A DNA stretch of 64,000 nt from Tragulus kanchil. Lineage: Eukaryota; Chordata; Mammalia; Artiodactyla; Tragulidae. The notes beneath the pieces were generated by a model, which had not been told where the DNA came from, searched no databases, and worked only from the letters and a program-made list of their open reading frames with translations. The number at the start of each line of letters is the position of its first letter. Position 1 is the first letter of the stretch. Positions 60,552 through 64,000 of the stretch are shown here, piece by piece. The stretch lies in assembly GCA_022376925.1 (NCBI GenBank), contig JAIOJX010000025.1:8463141-8527140 (forward strand), written 5' to 3'. The position numbers and the translations under genes are program-made.

Positions 60552-61184
60552 AAAAAAAAAGTACAAACATAGATGTAGAGAGCAAACATTTGAATACCAA
60601 GGAGAAAGAAGGGAGTTGAGGTGAATTTGGAAATTGGGATTGGCACATATACACTACTGATACTATATATAAAGTAGGTAACCATGAGAACCTACTGTAC
60701 AGCACAGGGAACTCTACTCAGTGCTCTGTGTTGACCTAAAGGGGAAGGAAATCCAAAACAGTGGGGATCTATGTATATGAATGGTTGGTTCACTTAGCTG
60801 TACAGCAGAAACTGACCCAACAGTATAAACCAACCATATTCCAATCAAAAAAAAAAGGACTTATCGACCAATGGTACAAAATTGAGGTTCCAGAGATAAA
60901 CTCGTGTATGTGTTGCCAATTGATTTTTTTTTTTTTTTGCCAATTTCTTTTTGACAAAGACCAATTAGTGGGGAAAGGATAAACTCTTTAATGAATGGTG
61001 CTGAGACAGTTTATATCCAAATGCAAAAGAATGAAGTTAGACCCTACCTTATACTAGATACAAAAATCAACTCAAAATGTGTTAATTAACTTAATATAAG
61101 ATACAAGATGATAAAATTCTTTGAAAAAAACATTGGGTTAAATCTTTATAACATTGGATTTGGCAATGGGCTCCTAGATATGAC
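60552..61184 (+). repeat. younger L1 3' terminus within older L1 ORF2
   Basis: 60570-60850 is a ruminant L1 3' end (GTACAGCACAGGGAACTCTA; GCTGTACAGCAGAAACTGAC; A-run). From 60860 the older L1 continues (CAATGGTACAAAATTGAGGT; GAATGGTGCTGAGACAGTTT). Repeated at 61681-62315. Confidence 0.7.
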
Positions 61185-62315
61185 ACTTTAGAGACTCAAT
61201 TCGCCTTTTTTTTGATAAACATAAATGTTAAAGCTAAAACAAAAAGAACAAAGTTGGAGGATTCTCAATTCCTGACTTCAGAATTTACTACAAAGCTAGA
61301 ATAATAAAACAGTGTGATCCTGGCCTAAGGAAGGACATACAATTTGCATAGTAAAAGTAGAAACATAGGGCTTCCCTGGTGGTCCAGTGGGTAAGGACAC
61401 CGCCTTGCAGTGCAAGGGGCGCTGGTTCGATCCCTGGCCTGGGAAGATCCCACGTGCCGTGGAGCGGTTGGACCGATGTGTCCAATCACCAAGCCAGAGC
61501 TCTGGTGTGCGTGTGCCCAGAGCTCTACAACAACAGAGGCCACCGTGATGGGAGGCCCACACGGGCCAAAGAACAAAGACAGATAAAAATGGACAAATGA
61601 AAGACCAATAGAAGTGGTCCGCCTGCTCTCCTCCCTCCCCACCCCACCCCCACCAAAAATAAATAAATAAATCTTTAAAAAAAAAAAAGTACAAACATAG
61701 ATGTAGAGAGCAAACATTTGAATACCAAGGAGAAAGAAGGGAGTTGAGGTGAATTTGGAAATTGGGATTGGCACATATACACTACTGATACTATATATAA
61801 AGTAGGTAACCATGAGAACCTACTGTACAGCACAGGGAACTCTACTCAGTGCTCTGTGTTGACCTAAAGGGGAAGGAAATCCAAAACAGTGGGGATCTAT
61901 GTATATGAATGGTTGGTTCACTTAGCTGTACAGCAGAAACTGACCCAACAGTATAAACCAACCATATTCCAATCAAAAAAAAAAGGACTTATCGACCAAT
62001 GGTACAAAATTGAGGTTCCAGAGATAAACTCGTGTATGTGTTGCCAATTGATTTTTTTTTTTTTTTTGCCAATTTATTTTTGACAAAGACCAATTAGTGG
62101 GGGAAAGGATAAACTCTTTAATGAATGGTGCTGAGACAGTTTATATCCAAATGCAAAAGAATGAAGTTAGACCCTACCTTATACTAGATACAAAAATCAA
62201 CTCAAAATGTGTTAATTAACTTAATATAAGATACAAGATGATAAAATTCTTTGAAAAAAACATTGGGTTAAATCTTTATAACATTGGATTTGGCAATGGG
62301 TTCCTAGATATGACA

Positions 62316-63700
62316 CCGAGAGTATGAGTAGTGGAAGAAAAAAAAAAGACAAATTGGACTTGATTAAAATGAAAACCTTTTATGTATCATAGTACATTAT
62401 CAAAATACAGTCTAAAAAATGAGAGAACATATTTGCAAATCATATTTTAATAAGTTCTAGTAACATAGAATATGTAAAGCTCTTATAATTCAACAAAGCA
62501 ATTTTTAAACGGGCAGGAAACTTGAATAGATATTTCCCTGAAGAAGGTGATATACAGATGGCAAAATAAAGCACATGAAAAGATGTTCAACATCTTTTGA
62601 AATCAAAACCACAATGAAATATCATTCACATCCACACAGATATCTATGATTATAAGACAAAAATAAAAAATGGAAGATAAGTGTTAGTGAACATACTGGG
62701 TTGAATAGTTTACCCCCCAAATTTTGTGTCCATCCAGAATCTCATTATATGATTTTATTTAGAAAGAGCTTTATGATTGGTTAAAATGAGGTAATACCAG
62801 ACTAGGGCAGGCCCTGAACCCAGTGACTGGTGTGAAAGAGAAGCAGAGATTGGAGTAATGCTGGCAAAGCCATGGACCTCTGGGAGCAGCCAGGGAGTGG
62901 AAGAGGCAGGGAGGATTCTTCCCAAGAGTCTGGAGAAGGAGCATGGCCCTGCACATGCCTCCATTTCGTGTCCAGAACTGCTAGGCTCCAGAACCATGAG
63001 ATAGTAAGTATATGTAGTTGTAAGCCACCCTGTTTGTGATAATTTGGTAAAGCAGCCCTAGGAAACTAACACAGCAGGGGTGTGGAGAAATGTTAAGTAT
63101 GTGTACACTACTGGTAGGAAAGAAATGATTCAGCTGCTACAGATAAGTTTGTCAGTTCCAAAAAAAAAACACATAGAAAATTACCAAATGTCCACTCCTA
63201 GGTGTGTACGTACCCCAAAGAATTGAAAACAGGTATGCACACACTCGTACACAGATATTTTAGTATCATTGTTCACAATAATCCAGACGCAGAAGCAATC
63301 CAAATGTCTCCTAATGGATAAACAAAATGACAGCCACCTACCTACACACATAAAGAGGAATGCAATACTGGCACATACTCCAGTATGGATGAGCCTCAGA
63401 AACATCATGCTCAGTGCAAGAAACCAGACACAAATCCCTGATTACATGATTCTGCTTATATGAAATATCCAGCATAAGTAAATCCATAGAGATAAGGAAG
63501 CAGGTTGATGGTTGCCAGGGCCCGGGGGAGAGGAGTACAGGGAGGGCCTACTTAACACCTGCAGGGTTTTCTTCTGGGGGATGATAGAAATATCTTGAAA
63601 AGAGATAAAGGTAATAGTTGTACAATTGTGAATGTTTGAAGTGCCACTGAAATGTATACTTTAAAATGATAAAAGTTTATGTTATGTGAATTTTGCCTCA
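62316..63700 (+). repeat. old L1 3' end with nested MLT1-like LTR
   Basis: L1 sequence at 62340-62690 and again at 63076-63700 (GGTTGCCAGGGCCCGGGGGA; AAGTGCCACTGAAATGTATA). The break at 62691-63075 is a MaLR LTR. Confidence 0.65.
62691..63075 (+). repeat. MLT1-like LTR nested in L1
   Basis: TGGGTTGAATAGTTTACCCC start, then GACTGGTGTGAAAGAGAAGC, and GGAAACTAACACAG at the end, the MaLR plan in plus orientation. Confidence 0.6.
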
Positions 63701-64000
63701 ATTTTTCAAAAGGACTAAAACTATAAATCTTTTAGAAAAAATATGGAATATCCTTTGTACTCAGGGATAAATGAAACGTTTAACAATAAAACCTAGTAAC
63801 CATAAAAGAAAAGAACAAAAACAAATGGACTAAGAACATAGATTTCAGGGCAGAATTAAGGGCCATTTACAGTTGGAAGCCATGAACTTAAAATGACACC
63901 GGTCAGCATGGTTATGTGTCTGTTTATTTTCAACTGCCTCAATGTAAGCATGGAACAGAGAGAGTTGGGTTTCATCAAGGTGAATGGCTCTGCAAAGTAA
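63701..64000. other. unassigned right edge
   Basis: A-rich DNA, 63701-63830, possibly more L1, then sequence I cannot assign. No BBS12 coding sequence is reached. Confidence 0.35.

Larger units (their letters stand above)
60085..62315 (+). repeat. direct duplication D20 (~1.10 kb)
   Basis: Copy A 60085-61184, copy B 61214-62315, 29 bases of filler. The copies are near identical except for a cluster of changes in the SINE tail (60488-60527 versus 61617-61656). Confidence 0.9.

Noticed and set aside
60167..60685. The longest frame in the window (172 codons, minus)
   Set aside because: It runs through a SINE and an L1 tail with no domain; its copy in D20 diverges in frame at the SINE tail.
1108..62315. 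A biological tandem-amplification system or novel transposon with 1.1-kb units
   Set aside because: Units share no sequence with each other, have no common termini, inverted repeats or encoded protein, and their positions match contig tiling.

Overview
This is a mammalian nuclear DNA window from a ruminant artiodactyl. The evidence is the repeat content: Bov-tA/Bov-A SINEs, a BovB (RTE) LINE, ruminant-type L1 3' ends, CHR-type tRNA-Glu SINEs and old MLT1-like LTRs. Long reading frames are absent, as expected of intron/intergenic DNA. I cannot name the species. A rather young tRNA-Glu SINE carrying AATAAA plus TCTTT before its A-tail is common here, and I do not recognise it as a standard cattle or sheep family.

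One protein-coding gene can be read with confidence: a centrin on the minus strand between 43155 and 47275, best matching centrin-4 (CETN4). It has five exons: a start codon forming the last three bases of exon 1, then 47, 43, 46 and 29 codons, 166 residues in all, with no internal stop. Upstream of it is a CpG-rich, apparently bidirectional promoter (47273-47716) with a CCAAT box, a GC box and two RFX/X-box-like motifs. On the plus strand this leads into a noncoding exon ending in a GT donor at 47717. From known mammalian synteny I infer this is exon 1 of BBS12, whose coding exon would lie beyond 64000.

The dominant structural signal is not biological in the usual sense. Twenty direct, nearly identical, head-to-tail duplications of about 1.04-1.18 kb occur across the window. 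Each involves different sequence, and copies are separated by only 0-63 bases. They cut the window into about 21 tiles whose neighbouring ends overlap by about 1.1 kb. The simplest reading is a draft assembly in which overlapping contig ends were placed side by side and not merged. The real locus would then be about 42 kb. The artefact scrambles the centrin exons (order 1,1,2,3,4,5-partial,3-partial,4,5 in the direction of transcription) and triples the presumed BBS12 exon 1.

Layout: 1-43100 is repeat-rich intergenic DNA on the 3' side of CETN4, with MLT1-like LTRs, CHR and Bov-tA SINEs, old L1, and a 560-bp solo LTR nested in an L1. 43100-47280 is CETN4. 47273-49910 is the shared promoter and first exons. 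50000-64000 is the presumed BBS12 intron, holding BovB, SINEs, an 857-bp solo LTR inserted in a CHR SINE, and a composite old L1.
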